Shown here in pieces: positions 10,400 to 23,930 of a stretch of DNA of 64,000 bases. Within the stretch, counting starts at the first letter, position 1. Each line of letters begins with the position of its first letter. Location of the stretch: assembly GCA_947044365.1 (NCBI GenBank), contig OX345637.1, positions 3,396,501 through 3,460,500 of the forward strand, in the 5' to 3' direction. The notes under the pieces are model-generated. The model saw only the letters and a program-made list of their open reading frames with translations, ran no database searches and was not told the DNA's origin. Position numbers and translations under genes: made by a program. The DNA comes from Petrosia ficiformis (lineage: Eukaryota; Porifera; Demospongiae; Haplosclerida; Petrosiidae).

Positions 10400-12400
10400 C
10401 TATTCTGTAGTGCTCGGTTGTCCATATTGTGAGTGGTAGACGAAAAAGCAGTCATCGTCTTTGCCCGTATGGCAGAAATACAAATTACAGTCTTTACATT
10501 CCCACACTGTCTCTCGACGTGTACATCTATATTTGATACAGAAATGACATCTATTCCCTCTTTTGGCTGCCTTTGTAGGAAAGTGACTTCTGTTGAATCC
10601 CTTTACAGGCTGGTAGTGACATGGCCGTCCTCTGCGTTTACGCGAGTTATACTGACCTATTAGTTCATTTGCCAGTTGTACTCTAAACTCTTTCAGGTTC
10701 TTTTGTTTCAGTGATGGGAAGAATTTTGACAGAATGTAGCTGTTTGTAATGGCAACGTCTAATGCAGCATAAAAAAGGTATTTATAATATTTCCGCGATT
10801 TAATTTCAATGTTGTAATATCCTCTGAGCTGATCATTTCGGTCTACTCCTCCCATTTTAGAATTATAATTGACTATTTCGTCAGGGCATGTGATAGTGAT
10901 GTTCGATCCATCTTTCCGTTTACGTGAGATTGATGTTGTTGTCCCAAGAGAATTTGTTGAGCAGCAGCTAATTGGTTTTGTGTCTTGCCACACTACAACA
11001 GAGAGGTTTGCATTCCGGACTGACTGATGATCCACTCTACTAGGTAGCCCAGACTTCACAAGTTGTTTGAGAGTCATTGGAAATCCTTTTCTATCTGACC
11101 TCATAGTACCGCAACTGTATGTCCCTCGCCTATACAGATTAAGCATTAGGTCGATGCTGGTAAAATAATTGTCAAAGAATATGTGGTGGTAACGACAATA
11201 GTAATTTTCCGTCAAGTTCATAACTACGTTCGCTGCCAGTCCTTTTTGAATTGTGTTTCCACACTTTCCCTCAGAAACATTAAACTTGAGGACATATCCT
11301 GTATCGGCATCGGCAATCATCCAGATTTTGAAACCTCGCTTGATGGGTTTCTTCGGCATGTACTGTTTGATTGACGATCTTCCCTTATACTTCACCATAG
11401 CTTCGTCAACAGATAGATCGCGTCCAGGAATGAAAAGCTCATGACATTTCAAAGAGAGGTAAGTAAGGACTGGCTTAACCTTTTGTATTTTACTGTAGCC
11501 AGTTTCTCCATAAGATGGAAGACACTCGTTATTGACAAAGTGTAAAAAACGATGGATGTCAAGAAATCGTGTTCGGGAGATTTTGTTGGAAATTGGTCGG
11601 TAATTAAATACCTCGTCTTTCCGCCAGTAGTCCTTGATGGATGGAAGATTCACCATCCCCATCAGTATCAAAAACCCGAAGTAGGCATACATTTCCTCCT
11701 CAGTTATTTTTTCCCATGTCTCATATTTTTCTTGCAGGCAAAATTGGGCGTAGCGGTTAGTTTCCTCAACAATGGTGTCAACAAGCTCACCTGTGAATAG
11801 CAAAGTGAAAAGAGTGAGGATAGAGGTTGGTAATGCAAAGGAAGGGCCATGAGGATGAGAATATTCTTTGAATGGTGTAATTGAAATAGCTGGGTTTGGA
11901 TCACTATTCCATTGAATGTTGTCAGAGCTATAGAGCAATGAAAGGTAACATAATAATCTAATGCTTTTATTTTATCTCTTATTTTAGGGTAGCTTACGTT
12001 ACACCAGCATATCGGCGAATGATTTCCTCCTCCGCATCTTCATCCTGAGTGCTTTCCTCCTCATCCTGAGTCATGCTATCCTCCTCATGGTTAGAAACAT
12101 CCTGTTGCACATTTGAAACCACAACCTCGTCAAATAAAGGTAAATCACTTGCATGTTGTTCGTCATCATTGGCAGGTGTTGTGGAAGACAACGGACCATC
12201 TATTTCCATCTCACATTCATCACTAGGTACATGTATGATGGGTCATTTATCATAGTAATTTACTATTTTTACCCTTACGTCATATCTAGGTCAGAAACTT
12301 CATCGTCACTTCCATCACAACAGAATTCATCTAGTTTCTCGTCTTCAACAAGACTAATAATACTAGCAACAGTATACAGCTTTCCACTGCTTGAAGCCAT
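10400..12400 (-). CDS. piggyBac transposase, three exons
   Basis: Exon 1 is 12279-12400 (ATG at 12400, donor GTAAGG). Exon 2 is 11998-12222, after a 56-bp intron ending CCTAG, with donor GTAAGC. Exon 3 is 10400-11927, after a 70-bp intron ending CTATAG. The joins keep one frame of 624 codons plus stop, close to the ~594 aa of classic piggyBac. The N-terminus is acidic, with Asp/Glu-rich runs in exon 2. The DDD catalytic residues sit in SVDEAM, FFDNYF and GGVDRND (D178, D256, D366 counted from the TTG at 11938; about D290, D368, D478 in the assembled protein). The 78-residue gap between the first two matches the family. A C-terminal Cys/His-rich ring with CHFC, CKDC and CHTGKDDDC is the expected DNA-binding domain. 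It would cut and paste the element at TTAA. No stop or frameshift was found, so it could be functional. Confidence 0.9.
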
Positions 12401-12689
12401 TCCTATATATATATATTATATATTATATATTTATTGTTACAATTTTTCTTATTTGTAATAATGATCATTAAACTCACTTCTTTCCACAAGTTGCAAAGGT
12501 AAAAAATAACAGGTGTTGCACTGTTGCACAGATCTTCCAACAACAAGAAATGATGATAATACTAAGAGTATTGTTTGAGAGGTTTTCGTACTGAAAAGCA
12601 CGGGTTTCTAAACACAAAGTAGCTGAGCAGCAAAAGAAAAGTAGACACAGAACACTAACTGTAGCTTCCACACACTGTATCGCCTGTCA

Positions 12690-12807
12690 AACTAAAACGC
12701 AGTCGTAATTATCGCGCGCAACAGTTGCCTTGTCTTTGAGCGCGTCGTTCGACGCCTACGGTCGGTTGACGTTCGCGCGTCGTTCGACGTTTACAGGCGT
12801 TAAAAAA
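12690..12807. repeat. CpG-rich subterminal repeats of piggyBac right end
   Basis: GCGCGTCGTTCGACG occurs twice (about 12740 and 12776) with a GTCGGTTGACG between, in a CpG-rich patch unlike its AT-rich surroundings. Such subterminal repeats are typical transposase-binding sites. The left end carries looser ACGTC/GACGCC words at 8585-8640. Confidence 0.6.
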
Positions 12808-12811
12808 TTAA

Positions 12812-12859
12812 TAAACTTGATAACTAAAGGGTCGGGGAATGCCAATGAACTAAAGAAAT

Positions 12860-12890
<31 letters not shown>

Positions 12891-15800
12891 AATGAGATTC
12901 ATAGAATCATTAATGAGATTCATAGAATTATTAATGAGATTCATAGAATTATTAATGAGATTCATAGATCAAAGCCTAAACCCACAAGTGTAGCAAGTGA
13001 AAATGTTTTAGCCATATAAAAGGAAAAGAAACATAAGAATGTTAGCCTGGTCATTTGGGCTGTGGCATAGCTGCTCAGGTCCGGGGTGAGTATGTCATTG
13101 TTAGTGATGTTTGACGAGATCCTAGATCTCAAGGTCAGTTGTTACGTACTTCGTGTACGGCCCTCTTTCGAGGGGGGACTGGGATACCGGCAACTGTTCC
13201 TCCCCATCAAATAAGCTATCAGTGACTCCAAATGACTTCAGGCTTTTTCAATTTCCTTTTTGCTTTAATAAACTTGATAACTAAAGGGTCGGGGAATGCC
13301 AATGAACTAAAGAAATTTTAAAACTTTTTTTTTTTTTTTTTTAATGAGATTCATAGAATTATTAATGAGATTCATAGAATTATTAATGAGATTCATAGAT
13401 CAAAGCCTAAACCCACAAGTGTAGCAAGTGAAAATGTTTTAGCCATATAGAAGGAAAAGAAACATAAGAATGTTAGCCTGGTCATTTGGGCTGTGGCATA
13501 GCTGCTCAGGTCCGGGGTGAGTATGTCATTGTTAGTGATGTTTGACGAGATCCTAGATCTCAAGGTCAGTTGTTACGTACTTCGTGTACGGCCCTCTTTC
13601 GAGGGGGGACTGGGATACCGGCAACTGTTCCTCCCCATCAAATAAGCTATCAGTGACTCCAAATGACTTCAGGCTTTTTCAATTTCCTTTTTGCTTTAAT
13701 AAACTTGATAACTAAAGGGTCGGGGAATGCCAATGAACTAAAGAAATTTTAAAACTTTTTTTTTTTTTTTTTTTTTTTTTTAATGAGATTTATAGAATTA
13801 TTAATGAGATTCATAGAATTATTAATGAGATTCATAGATCAAAGCCTAAACCCACAAGTGTAGCAAGTGAAAATGTTTTAGCCATATAAAGGGAAAAGAA
13901 ACATAAGAATGTTAGCCTGGTCATTTGGGCTGTGGCATAGCTGCTCAGGTCCGGGGTGAGTATGTCATTGTTAGTGATGTTTGACGAGATCCTAGATCTC
14001 AAGGTCAGTTGTTACGTACTTCGTGTGCGGCCCTCTTTCGAGGGGGGACTGGGATACCGGCAACTGTTCCTCCCCATCAAATAAGCTATCAGTGACTCCA
14101 AATGACTTCAGGCTTTTTCAATTTCCTTTTTGCTTTAATAAACTTGATAACTAAAGGGTCGGGGAATGCCGATGAACTGAAAAAATTTTAAAACTTTTTT
14201 TTTTTTTTTTTTTTTTTTTCAATCAGATTTATGGAATTATTAATGAGATTCATAGAATTATTAATGAGATTCATAGAATTATTAATGAGATTCATAGATC
14301 AAAGCTAAACCCACAAGTGTAGCAAGTGAAAATGTTTTAGCCATATAAAAGGAAAAGAAACATAAGAATGTTAGCCTGGTCATTTGGGCTGTGGCATAGC
14401 TGCTCAGGTCCGGGGTGAGTATGTCATTGTTAGTGATGTTTGACGAGATCCTAGATCTCAAGGTCAGTTGTTACGTACTTCGTGTACGGCCCTCTTTCGA
14501 GGGGGGACTGGGATACCGGCAACTGTTCCTCCCCATCAAATAAGCTATCAGTGACTCCAAATGACTTCAGGCTTTTTCAATTTCCTTTTTGCTTTAATAA
14601 ACTTGATAACTAAAGGGTCGGGGAATGCCGATGAACTGAAGAAATTTTAAAACTTTTTTTTTATTATTTTTTATTTTTTATTTTTTTTTTAATGAGATTC
14701 ATAGAATCATTAATGAGATTCATAGAATTATTAATGAGATTCATAGAATTATTAATGAGATTCATAGATCAAAGCCTAAACCCACAAGTGTAGCAAGTGA
14801 AAATGTTTTAGCCATATAAAAGGAAAAGAAACATAAGAATGTTAGTCTGGTCATTTGGGCTGTGGCATAGCTGCTCAGGTCCGGGGTGAGTATGTCATTG
14901 TTAGTGATGTTTGACGAGATCCTAGATCTCAAGGTCAGTTGTTACGTACTTCGTGTACGGCCCTCTTTCGAGGGGGGACTGGGATACCGGCAACTGTTCC
15001 TCCCCATCAAATAAGCTATCAGTGACTCCAAATGACTTCAGGCTTTTTCAATTTCCTTTTTGCTTTAATAAACTTGATAACTAAAGGGTCGGGGAATGCC
15101 GATGAACTGAAGAAATTTTAAAACTTTTTTTTTTTTTTTTTTTTTTTTTAATGAGATTTATAGAATTATTAATGAGATTCATAGAATTATTAATGAGATT
15201 TATAGAATTATTAATGAGATTCATAGATCAAAGCCTAAACCCACAAGTGTAGCAAGTGAAAATGTTTTAGCCATATAAAAGGAAAAGAAACATAAGAATG
15301 TTAGCCTGGTCATTTGGGCTGTGGCATAGCTGCTCAGGTCCGGGGTGAGTATGTCATTGTTAGTGATGTTTGACGAGATCCTAGATCTCAAGGTCAGTTG
15401 TTACGTACTTCGTGTACGGCCCTCTTTCGAGGGGGGACTGTGATACCGGCAACTGTTCCTCCCCATCAAATAAGCTATCAGTGACTCCAAATGACTTCAG
15501 GCTTTTTCAATTTCCTTTTTGCTTTAATAAACTTGATAACTAAAGGGTCGGGGAATGCCGATGAACTGAAGAAATTTTAAAACTTTATTTTTTTTATTTT
15601 TTTAATGAGATTCATAGAATTATTAATGAGATTCATAGATCAAAGCCTAAACCCACAAGTGTAGCAAGTGAAAATGTTTTAGCCATATAAAAGGAAAAGA
15701 AACATAAGAATGTTAGCCTGGTCATTTGGGCTGTGGCATAGCTGCTCAGGTCCGGGGTGAGTATGTCATTGTTAGTGATGTTTGACGAGATCCTAGATCT

Positions 15801-17312
15801 CAAGGTCAGTTGTTACGTACTTCGTGTACGGCCCTCTTTCGAGGGGGGACTGGGATACCGGCAACTGTTCCTCCCCATCAAATAAGCTATCAGTGACTCC
15901 AAATGACTTCAGGCTTTTTCAATTTCCTTTTTGCTTTAATAAACTTGATAACTAAAGGGTCGGGGAATGCCGATAAACTAAAGAAATTTAAAAAAATTTT
16001 TTTTTTTTTTTCTGTTTTTTTTTTTTTTTTTTTTTTAATGAGATTTATAGAATTATTAATGAGATTCATAAAATTATTAATGAGATTCATAGAATTATTT
16101 ATGAGATTCATAGATCAAAGCCTAAACCCACAAGTGTAGCAAGTGAAAATGTTTTAGCCATATAAAAGGAAAAGAAACATAAGAATGTTAGCCTGGTCAT
16201 TTGGGCTGTGGCATAGCTGCTCAGGTCCGGGGTGAGTATGTCATTGTTAGTGATGTTTGACGAGATCCTAGATCTCAAGGTCAGTTGTTACGTACTTCGT
16301 GTACGGCCCTCTTTCGAGAGGGGACTGGGATACCGGCAACTGTTCCTCCCCATCAAATAAGCTATCAGTGACTCCAAATGACTTCAGGCTTTTTCAATTT
16401 CCTTTTTGCTTTAATAAACTTGATAACTAAAGGGTCGGGGAATGCCGATGAACTGAAGAAATTATAAAACTTTTTTTTTTTTTTTTTTCTGTTTTTTTTT
16501 TTTTTTTTTTTTTAATGAGATTCATATAATTATTAATGAGATTCATAGAATTATTAATGAGATTCATAGAATTATTAATGAGATTCATAGATCAAAGCCT
16601 AAACCCTCAAGTGTAGCAAGTGAAAATGTTTTAGCCATATAAAAGGAAAAGAAACATAAGAATGTTAGCCTGGTCATTTGGGCTGTGGCAGAGCTGCTCA
16701 GGTCCGGGGTGAGTATGTCATTGTTAGTGATGTTTGACGAGATCCTTGATCTCAAGGTCAGTTGTTACGTACTTCGTGTACGGCCCTCTTTCGAGGGGGG
16801 ACTGGGATACCGGCAACGGTTCCTTCCCATCAAATAAGCTATCAGTGACTCCAAATGACTTCAGGCTTTTTCAATTTCCTTTTTGCTTTAATAAACTTGA
16901 TAACTAAAGGGTCGGGGAATGCCGATGAACTGAAGAAATTTTAAAACTTTTTATTTTTTATTTTTTATTTTTTATTTTTTTTTTAATGAGATTCATAGAA
17001 TTATTTATGAGATTCATAGAATTATTAATGAGATTCATAGATCAAAGCCTAAACCCACAAGTGTAGCAAGTGAAAATGTTTTAGCCATATAAAAGGAAAA
17101 GAAACATAAGAATGTTAGCCTTGTCATTTGGGCTGTGGCATAGCTACTCAGGTCCGGGGTGAGTATGTCATTGTTAGTGATGTTTGACGAGATCCTAGAT
17201 CTCAAGGTCAGTTGTTACGTACTTCGTGTACGGCCCTCTTTCGAGGGGGGACTGGGATACCGGCAACTGTTCCTTCCCATCAAATAAGCTATCAGTGACT
17301 CCAAATGACTTC
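12812..17312 (+). repeat. Satellite array, block 2 (ten units)
   Basis: Continues the block 1 array directly after the piggyBac element, starting at TAAACTTGATAACTAAAGGG. The GGTCCGGGGTGAG landmark recurs at about 13080, 13510, 13950, 14409, 14880, 15339, 15750, 16226, 16700 and 17151. Unit length varies from about 411 to 475 bp, almost entirely through the poly-T tract and the number of 21-bp subrepeats. The block ends where Academ interrupts CCAAATGACTTC. Confidence 0.95.
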
Positions 17313-17329
17313 CAGTATACACGAAGGGG

Positions 17330-18370
17330 CTACACTTCCTTGGACAACAGGAAGTAAAGCGCTTGTATGGATTCTGTATTGAAAGCTATTGGAGTGGAAT
17401 TTAGAGTAAACGCGTATGACTGTATCACTTGTAGAGTGAAATTCTACAGCCAGATGCTGCTGTCGGTGAACATACTTGTAGAAGAGATGTCACCCTTCAA
17501 AGAAATAATAGTTAGCAGAGCTCCAGCTTGTTATTCATGAAGACAACTGCTCTTTTAACTCTCATATTTTCTAAAATGTCCCATGTTTGATTTTTGTGCA
17601 AATTATTCACAGACAATTTTGAATGCTAAATCTTACACAGTGCACTCATAACTAAATAGACTTTAACATATATTGTTTTCAAGTAAAAAGATTTAACATT
17701 GACTAAAACAGAACATGATATTTTACTGTCTATATCCATGCTTTTGTTTTCATTATAGATCATCCGTCTTTTCATTTATACATTCAATTTTATATGGAAT
17801 TAATAGCATTATATGTATATTAGCTATGTTATAAAAAGATAGACACAAACTACTTCACCTTCAGAGAAATGAATCGATTAGCCAACCCACCTTTTGAGAC
17901 AATTAAAAATAGGTGGACTTTGATTTTTGTGCAAATTATTCACAGATATGTCAGGACCCTGCAAGTTGGTTCGAAGTCTTTATTGGTTCCAGAAGAATTG
18001 CATCAGAAAGTATAAGACCCTGTATTTTAATTTTACCTGATATATAAAGTATATAAAATACTAATTTCTGTGATGTTTGGTTCCATTTTTGGGGTGAGAA
18101 CACGTGTTTTGAATTTTAAATTAAAGCTTATCAAAACAGTTATATGGTCTTTGTATAAACTGGTCAACGAACTATTTACTGATCTTTCCGAGTCTATATA
18201 TCTCTTTTTGGTCTGAGTCACTCAATGCTACTATCAGTAGAGTCTTTGTGAAGTCTGAATACTACAATTTTATATAGTTGAAACTGCTCTTCGAAATCAT
18301 TGAAGTAAGTTGTTGCAAATTACTCTACAAAGCATTACTAGATTATTTTTGTAAATCAGAGTAACAAGAA
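17330..18370. other. 5' non-coding part of the Academ element
   Basis: No coding sequence recognised. A 25-bp direct repeat containing GATTTTTGTGCAAATTATTC occurs at about 17590 and 17921 and could be a subterminal binding site or a remnant duplication. Confidence 0.55.
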
Positions 18371-21300
18371 ATGAGTAAATTATTGAAGATAGGAGTACTG
18401 TTCTTTGGTGTGTTATCATTGGAACTTACAGCTGGTATAGGTGAATGTGTCCACTATAATATTAGTGATGTATTGCTCCCCAATATTACCACAAGTACAT
18501 CTGTGCAATCTTACAACAGTTGGTCCCCTTGCAGTATTGTGTACAGCATCATGATGTTTGTAATGTTTTGCATGTATCTTTGTAGAAGTACCATACTGTT
18601 TACATGTGACAATGTGAATGTTATAACCACACCTGCTGGTAATGAAAAGAAGGCAATTACACCAGCTCATTGCTCTTCAAGCAGTGATCATCGGAAAAGC
18701 TTACCTCCAAGAAAAAGACAAATAAATACATGGATAAGTAGTGATAACTGCAGTGATGCCGATGAACAACCTCCCCCTAAAAAGAAAGGTAGACCTGGAA
18801 ATGTAGAATATGGCCATGTATGCACCCCATGTGTTCTATGGTCAGATTCAGGCTCAGTTGAAAAATTACGTAGTTATCATACTACAAAGTACATGCGTCA
18901 CCCACAAAAGGAGTATACTTCATTTTCGGTTTATGCTTCCAACACTAATGAATTTTCATTTTTCATTGACCCAAATTCCTGTATCTGCAATGGCTGTTTC
19001 AGAGATTATGTAAGGTATTGTAATTCAGATGATAAAATTAATTATATACCTAGATGGTTAAAGTTAAAGAGACAACATTGTCCATCTCTTGCAAAACACT
19101 GTTTTATGTGTTGCAAAAGCCAACCCTGTACTTGTGCTCAAATACAAACTTGGGGTAGTGAGAATTGGTTCATGAAAGAAGGCATAGAGTTCTGGAAATC
19201 ATTTCTGCTATTTCTTGGTCACTCAGTTAATAGTTTAACTGATAAGAATATATGTTTAGAGCATTACAAACAGCTAAGGAAACACAAAACTGATAGAACA
19301 TGTTGTTTTTGTGATAAAGGTAATGATGACTCTGTTACATGGAGTTTGGTAGGTAACCTTCAGTCCTCCAGCTTAGCTCAGTACAATGTATTACTGAGCA
19401 TGCTTGATGAAAGTCCCAGTCTTTCTGATTGGTTATGTAGTGCCTGCTGCTTGTTTTTGTCCAATGAGGCATATGTGGATTCTATGATTAGTAGATGTAG
19501 CCATAGTAATAATCCCAACATAGTTTATAGGACAGAGCTACTGCAAGATATTTTTTGTTTAGTATCTAAAAATGGAGTAATTTCAACTGCATCATATATA
19601 AATAAATATAAAGATAGGTTATCACAACTCAATTACAGTACTTCTATTATTTCAAAATCAATTAAAGCATTTAAGAAGTTACTAGATAGAGCAATGGCAG
19701 CAAAACACTATGGTTCCTATTCAGAGGCTACTAAACCGGGGAAACTATTCTATGATCCTTTAATATTTACTGCTAGTTCTATGCCTTATATGTACACTTT
19801 ATTGAACCACACACATTCACTAATGTATTGAATGGTTGGATAAAAGAGCAAATAAACCTATTCCCTTCTAATTGTAGTCAATTTGATTACAGATTGTTAG
19901 TAAGAGATGGGGAATTTAATGACCGTGAATTCTCTAAGTATTTCCATAAAGATTTGGAGGAGTTTTTGCTATCAGCTACTGCATCTCATAAAGCAAAGAA
20001 TCATACAGTTTCTACCTTACATGCTTTGAGACGTAGGCTTACTATAAGAATGGCAATTGCTATTCTTTCGGTTGCTATGAATCCTTCTGCGATATTTTTA
20101 CAAACTTTAATAGGACTAGTATGCTATGCTTATGGTTTGGGTGATTTTGGCTTTAATATATTGAATATGTTCGGTTGTTGTTGTAGTGTAGATCAGATTA
20201 GAAAACATGGTAGCTTTTGGGTGAAGAAGCGTTTCGCTAGTGATGAATTGAAGAAAACTAAGACATTGTTCTGGAGAGTGTCTTTTGATAATTTGAACTT
20301 TAAAATTAAGTATGCTAAAAAGCTTTGTACATCAGGGCCTCGTAAAATGCTCAACCTAATTACAGCACAGGTTTGTTGTCGTCAATCATATACATTGCCG
20401 TCTATGCTAACCCAAGGAGGCTTAGCTCACTTATGCATTACTAAATTGGCATCGTCTTTAAATAAAACATCTGCTCTAACTGCTGATATGTTTACAGCAA
20501 CTTTGCTTGACCCCATTTTATCACTGTATAATAAATCAATTTTTAAAATTGTAAACAATAGATTAGTGAATACAAATGAAGTGTATCTGCCTATAATGAT
20601 TGAACTAAGAAAATATCTTCCTCATTATACTCCTTGTAAGGCTGATATTATAATATATGCTAGTGTTCAAGAAGCTCACTCTGCCAATAAAGAAGACATT
20701 CATAAATATTTAAACAAGCTTAAGTTAGATCTGAAAGTAGGAAGCCATACCTTTCCATCCTATGTACTTCTTTGTGGAGACCAACAGACCTACAACATTA
20801 TAGTTGAACTTAAAAGAAAAAATCCATCTATGTTTAGTTGGTTTCATCCCCTACCTGGTGACTGGCATCTTATGAAGCTAGTTTCAGAGATAATAAGGGA
20901 TTAGCTCTGGGATGGTGGCCTCAAACAGTTTTGTAGTCAATGTGGTATTAGAGGAGAATTAGTGCAGTGGCAGGATATACACATTATGCTCTTAAGTACT
21001 TATGAGGCATTGTTAGATGTCAGTGTAGACCACTTTAACACCACACAAGATGTTACAAAGGTGAATTACTGGGAGTGGGTTCAATCTATAACTCACCCAA
21101 ATAATAAAGATGAAATTAGTAGGTTTTGGGCTCAAATACTCATTATTTTACATTTTTATGCTGGTTTTTACTTTTCCATTCGGTCAGGCAGCTGGTCCTT
21201 GAGAAATTCCTTCCTTAAAGCTCTTTTGCCCATATTTTTTGCATATAATAGAAATAAATACCAGGATTTGTGCATTAATAACATATATGACACATTAACA

Positions 21301-23666
21301 TTACCTGATGATATACTAAACAAACTATCTGCTGGTGAATGGACAGTATCTGTTAAAGGGAAACCCTATTCTAATCAAGCAATAGATGAAGCACATGAAT
21401 CAGTCATAAATAGAAGAATGAAACAAATTACTAGTAGGCCATCTGCATTTAGAACGGTGGAATTAGCTGACTTCATGTCATACTTAGATTCAGTGCTGTT
21501 ACAGTTTGAAGAATATGTATTTCAACATAATGCAGAGCCCAATTCACATCACAAAAAATTTGTATTAGAAAGAAAATCTTTGATCAAAGATTTCATACTT
21601 ATCAATCACATCAGTTTTTTTGAAGTAGATGTAGTAGTAGTTAAACCTCTTAGCAATGTCTTTTTATGCAATGCACCCATATTAGATTATCACACTAGGA
21701 ATGATTTGCTATCATTTTATAGTATAGGAAAAGACCGGTTAATAGAGAAAGTTAATGAAGTGATTAATCCAAACCAAAGGATAGAGAAACATTCTAGAAG
21801 CAAACTTAGGACATTTACAAAACATGCCTCAACAGCCAGACAAATAAAAAATAAAGAAAAAAATTTGTCATCTATTTTAACAAATGCTTTTAGACTACTT
21901 CAATCAGGTTCTAATGTTGTCCAGACATGCAGGTACCCATTGGCCATTGCTGATATGGTGGGTAATATGAGATGTAGCAGTAAGAGCAGCTTCAGAAGGA
22001 CATTGATGGGGAATGCTTCTTTATCTCCAATGTTTTTAAATGAGTGTCTCTTCAATATAACTTCTGGCCCTATAGCTTTGTATTTAGATTTTTTATACTA
22101 TATTCACATACCACCTCCAGTTACAGTTATTACTTACTTGGATCTCGCTGTTAATATTTGGAATACTGCAGTTAAATCATTTATAAATCAGTTTAATGTA
22201 GAGGAGATATATGTAGTTATAGATAAGCCAGCTTTTCTTCCACCACCGCGTGATTTAGTACATAAGCAAAGAAGTAAAAAAGCCAGTTCGGTACCTTTAT
22301 GCACACCAACTATTATTAAAGATTCTGAACACATTAGTTATGGGTCAGAATATACCTCACTACTCACTGATGAAATATATAAATCAGAATTAATTAAATA
22401 CTTGTCCATCAAAGTTTTAGAATTTGCTGTTTCAGCAGATGTGCCTTTGTTTATTATAGATTCTCCAGCTTTTCCTTATCTCTGCATGCTACGGAATGGT
22501 ATTGTATATGAGCGGCCAAGTAATGAGCATGGAGAGGCAGATTATGCAATATGGTACCATGTCATGCGTTCTAATACAACTAATGCTATCATTCTGTCCA
22601 AAGATACTGATACATGGGTATATGGTCTTGCTTTAATGGAACTTGGTTTAGTGAGTGATAAAAATGTTTTAGTTAAACAAGGTTTTTCTAATGAGTATGT
22701 AAGCATTAATCTTGGTGTTCGCTTTATAACTGGTCTTCCTGGCCTGAGTACAATTAAATACCCAGTGTGTTGTATTGTAGCATTGTATGTGTTAACAGGC
22801 TGTGATTATGTTAGTTCTTTTTTTCGTATTACTAAGACAGCTTTCTTTGAATATTTCATACAGCATGCCAAGTATATTTGTGGATCATCTCAGTCATTTG
22901 TTTATATTAATCGTGATGATAACAAATTGTTTCACGGTATCGAAGTTTCTAGCTTCTGTAGACTTGCATGTACATCTTACTTGATGAAGCACCATACATT
23001 AATGAATGGTTTAACTATAGATAGATTTCATGATTCATTTGTCACTGCACCTATTTCAGATGAAAATAAACAGCTTTTGTCATGGTTGGGGTATTCACCA
23101 GAAGTTGACTGCCTTCCTACAATTAAAGAATGGTGTGACTTTGTACGAAGAGTAACATTCCACAAAACAAATGCTACAAAAGATCTAGAGGCTTGCTTGT
23201 TACCATCATATTCGGCTTTAGAAAGACATGTCCTACGTGCTGCTTATGTACTGAAGCTTGTATTTAGTATATCATTAGATAGTTGTACTGTACTGAATGA
23301 ATGTTATGGTTTTGGGTGGGTAAGAGCAGAAAATAAGCTGATAGAAATAGATTGGGATGATCCAGGTGTGGTTGAATCATTCATATCGTCACATGTGACA
23401 TGTGGTTGCAAAAGTGGTTGTAATACCAGAAGATGTAAATGTATTTCTTCTAATGCTAAATGCAATATTAAATGTAAATGTAAGAATTGTACAAATAAGG
23501 GTACTGTGAGAGCAATACAGCTAGTCGTATTGGTTCATTACCTATACAAGAGGAAGAAATGGATGATACTGATGAACTAACATCAGAAAGTGATGATTCA
23601 ATGACTGAGGAAGAATTAGATATCCAGCTATATGTAGATAATTGTATTGATGAAATTATTACATGA
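18371..23666 (+). pseudogene. Academ transposase: Cys-rich N-terminus, XPG-like nuclease, CXC domain; three lesions
   Basis: Frames 18371-19831, ~19800-20904, 20905-~23500 and ~23510-23666 read as one protein of about 1,760 aa. The first join needs a one-base shift near 19790-19825. The second is a lone TAG at 20902-20904 with the same frame open on both sides. The third is a shift near 23500-23515 leading into an acidic tail (EELDIQLYVD). The N-terminal part has KKKGRPG (NLS-like) and many Cys pairs (CTPC, CNGC, CCFC, CSACC). From 20962 onward, VVIDKPAF (~417), GEADYAIW (~523), SKDTDTW (~545) and LTGCDY (~612) match the acidic residues of the XPG/FEN1 N and I regions and the H3TH entry. CGCKSGCNTRRCKC...CKCKNC near 813-845 is a tesmin/TSO1-type CXC domain. 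Residues 1-80 are oddly hydrophobic and may include a misread intron. The protein is presumably the transposase. Confidence 0.72.
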
Positions 23667-23913
23667 TCTTAAAATGTTAGTGTTGTATACTTTCAATAAT
23701 TTTGTAATTTATATATATTTACATTTCAGTAATAATCATTTCTCTTGTAGCAAATTATTGACTTAAGTCCAACCTTTTTGTTATCATTATGAAATGTGTT
23801 ATATCAACAACACTATATTTGAAAAACCACTAATTAAATTCATTAGCCACGGAAATTAAAATTTACAAGTTATTACGTATGAAGCCTTTCAACGTTTTGT
23901 CCACAGTTTCTGA
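23667..23913. other. 3' non-coding part of the Academ element
   Basis: AT-rich sequence between the end of the acidic tail and the right inverted repeat. No gene is seen. Confidence 0.5.
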
Positions 23914-23930
23914 CCCCTTCGTGTATACTG

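Larger units (their letters stand above)
8559..12811 (-). mobile_element. piggyBac DNA transposon, full length, with TTAA target duplication
   Basis: The element (internal 8563-12807) sits between TTAA 8559-8562 and TTAA 12808-12811. Joining the flanks gives TTTGCTTTAATAAACTTG, identical to the uninterrupted satellite units, so both ends are placed to the base. The termini read CTCTTTAACG (left) and, reverse-complemented on the right, TTTTTTAACG: a 10-bp inverted repeat with two mismatches. The transposase is coded on the minus strand. TTAA specificity, the catalytic triad and the Cys-rich tail all agree with piggyBac. Confidence 0.95.
17313..23930 (+). mobile_element. Academ-like DNA transposon, full length, 3-bp TTC target duplication
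   Basis: Perfect 17-bp terminal inverted repeats CAGTATACACGAAGGGG (17313-17329) and its complement (23914-23930) bound a 6618-bp element. TTC precedes the left end (17310-17312) and follows the right end (23931-23933). Excision would restore AAATGACTTCAGGCTTTTTC, exactly the satellite consensus. A 3-bp duplication, CAG termini and an XPG-like nuclease domain in the coded protein are characters of the Academ superfamily (AcademX type). The assignment rests on motif reading; another poorly known superfamily with an XPG domain is possible. Confidence 0.78.

Noticed and set aside
15890..16139. Poly-Phe/poly-Lys open frames over the satellite poly-T tracts
   Set aside because: Low-complexity translations of homopolymer runs; not coding.
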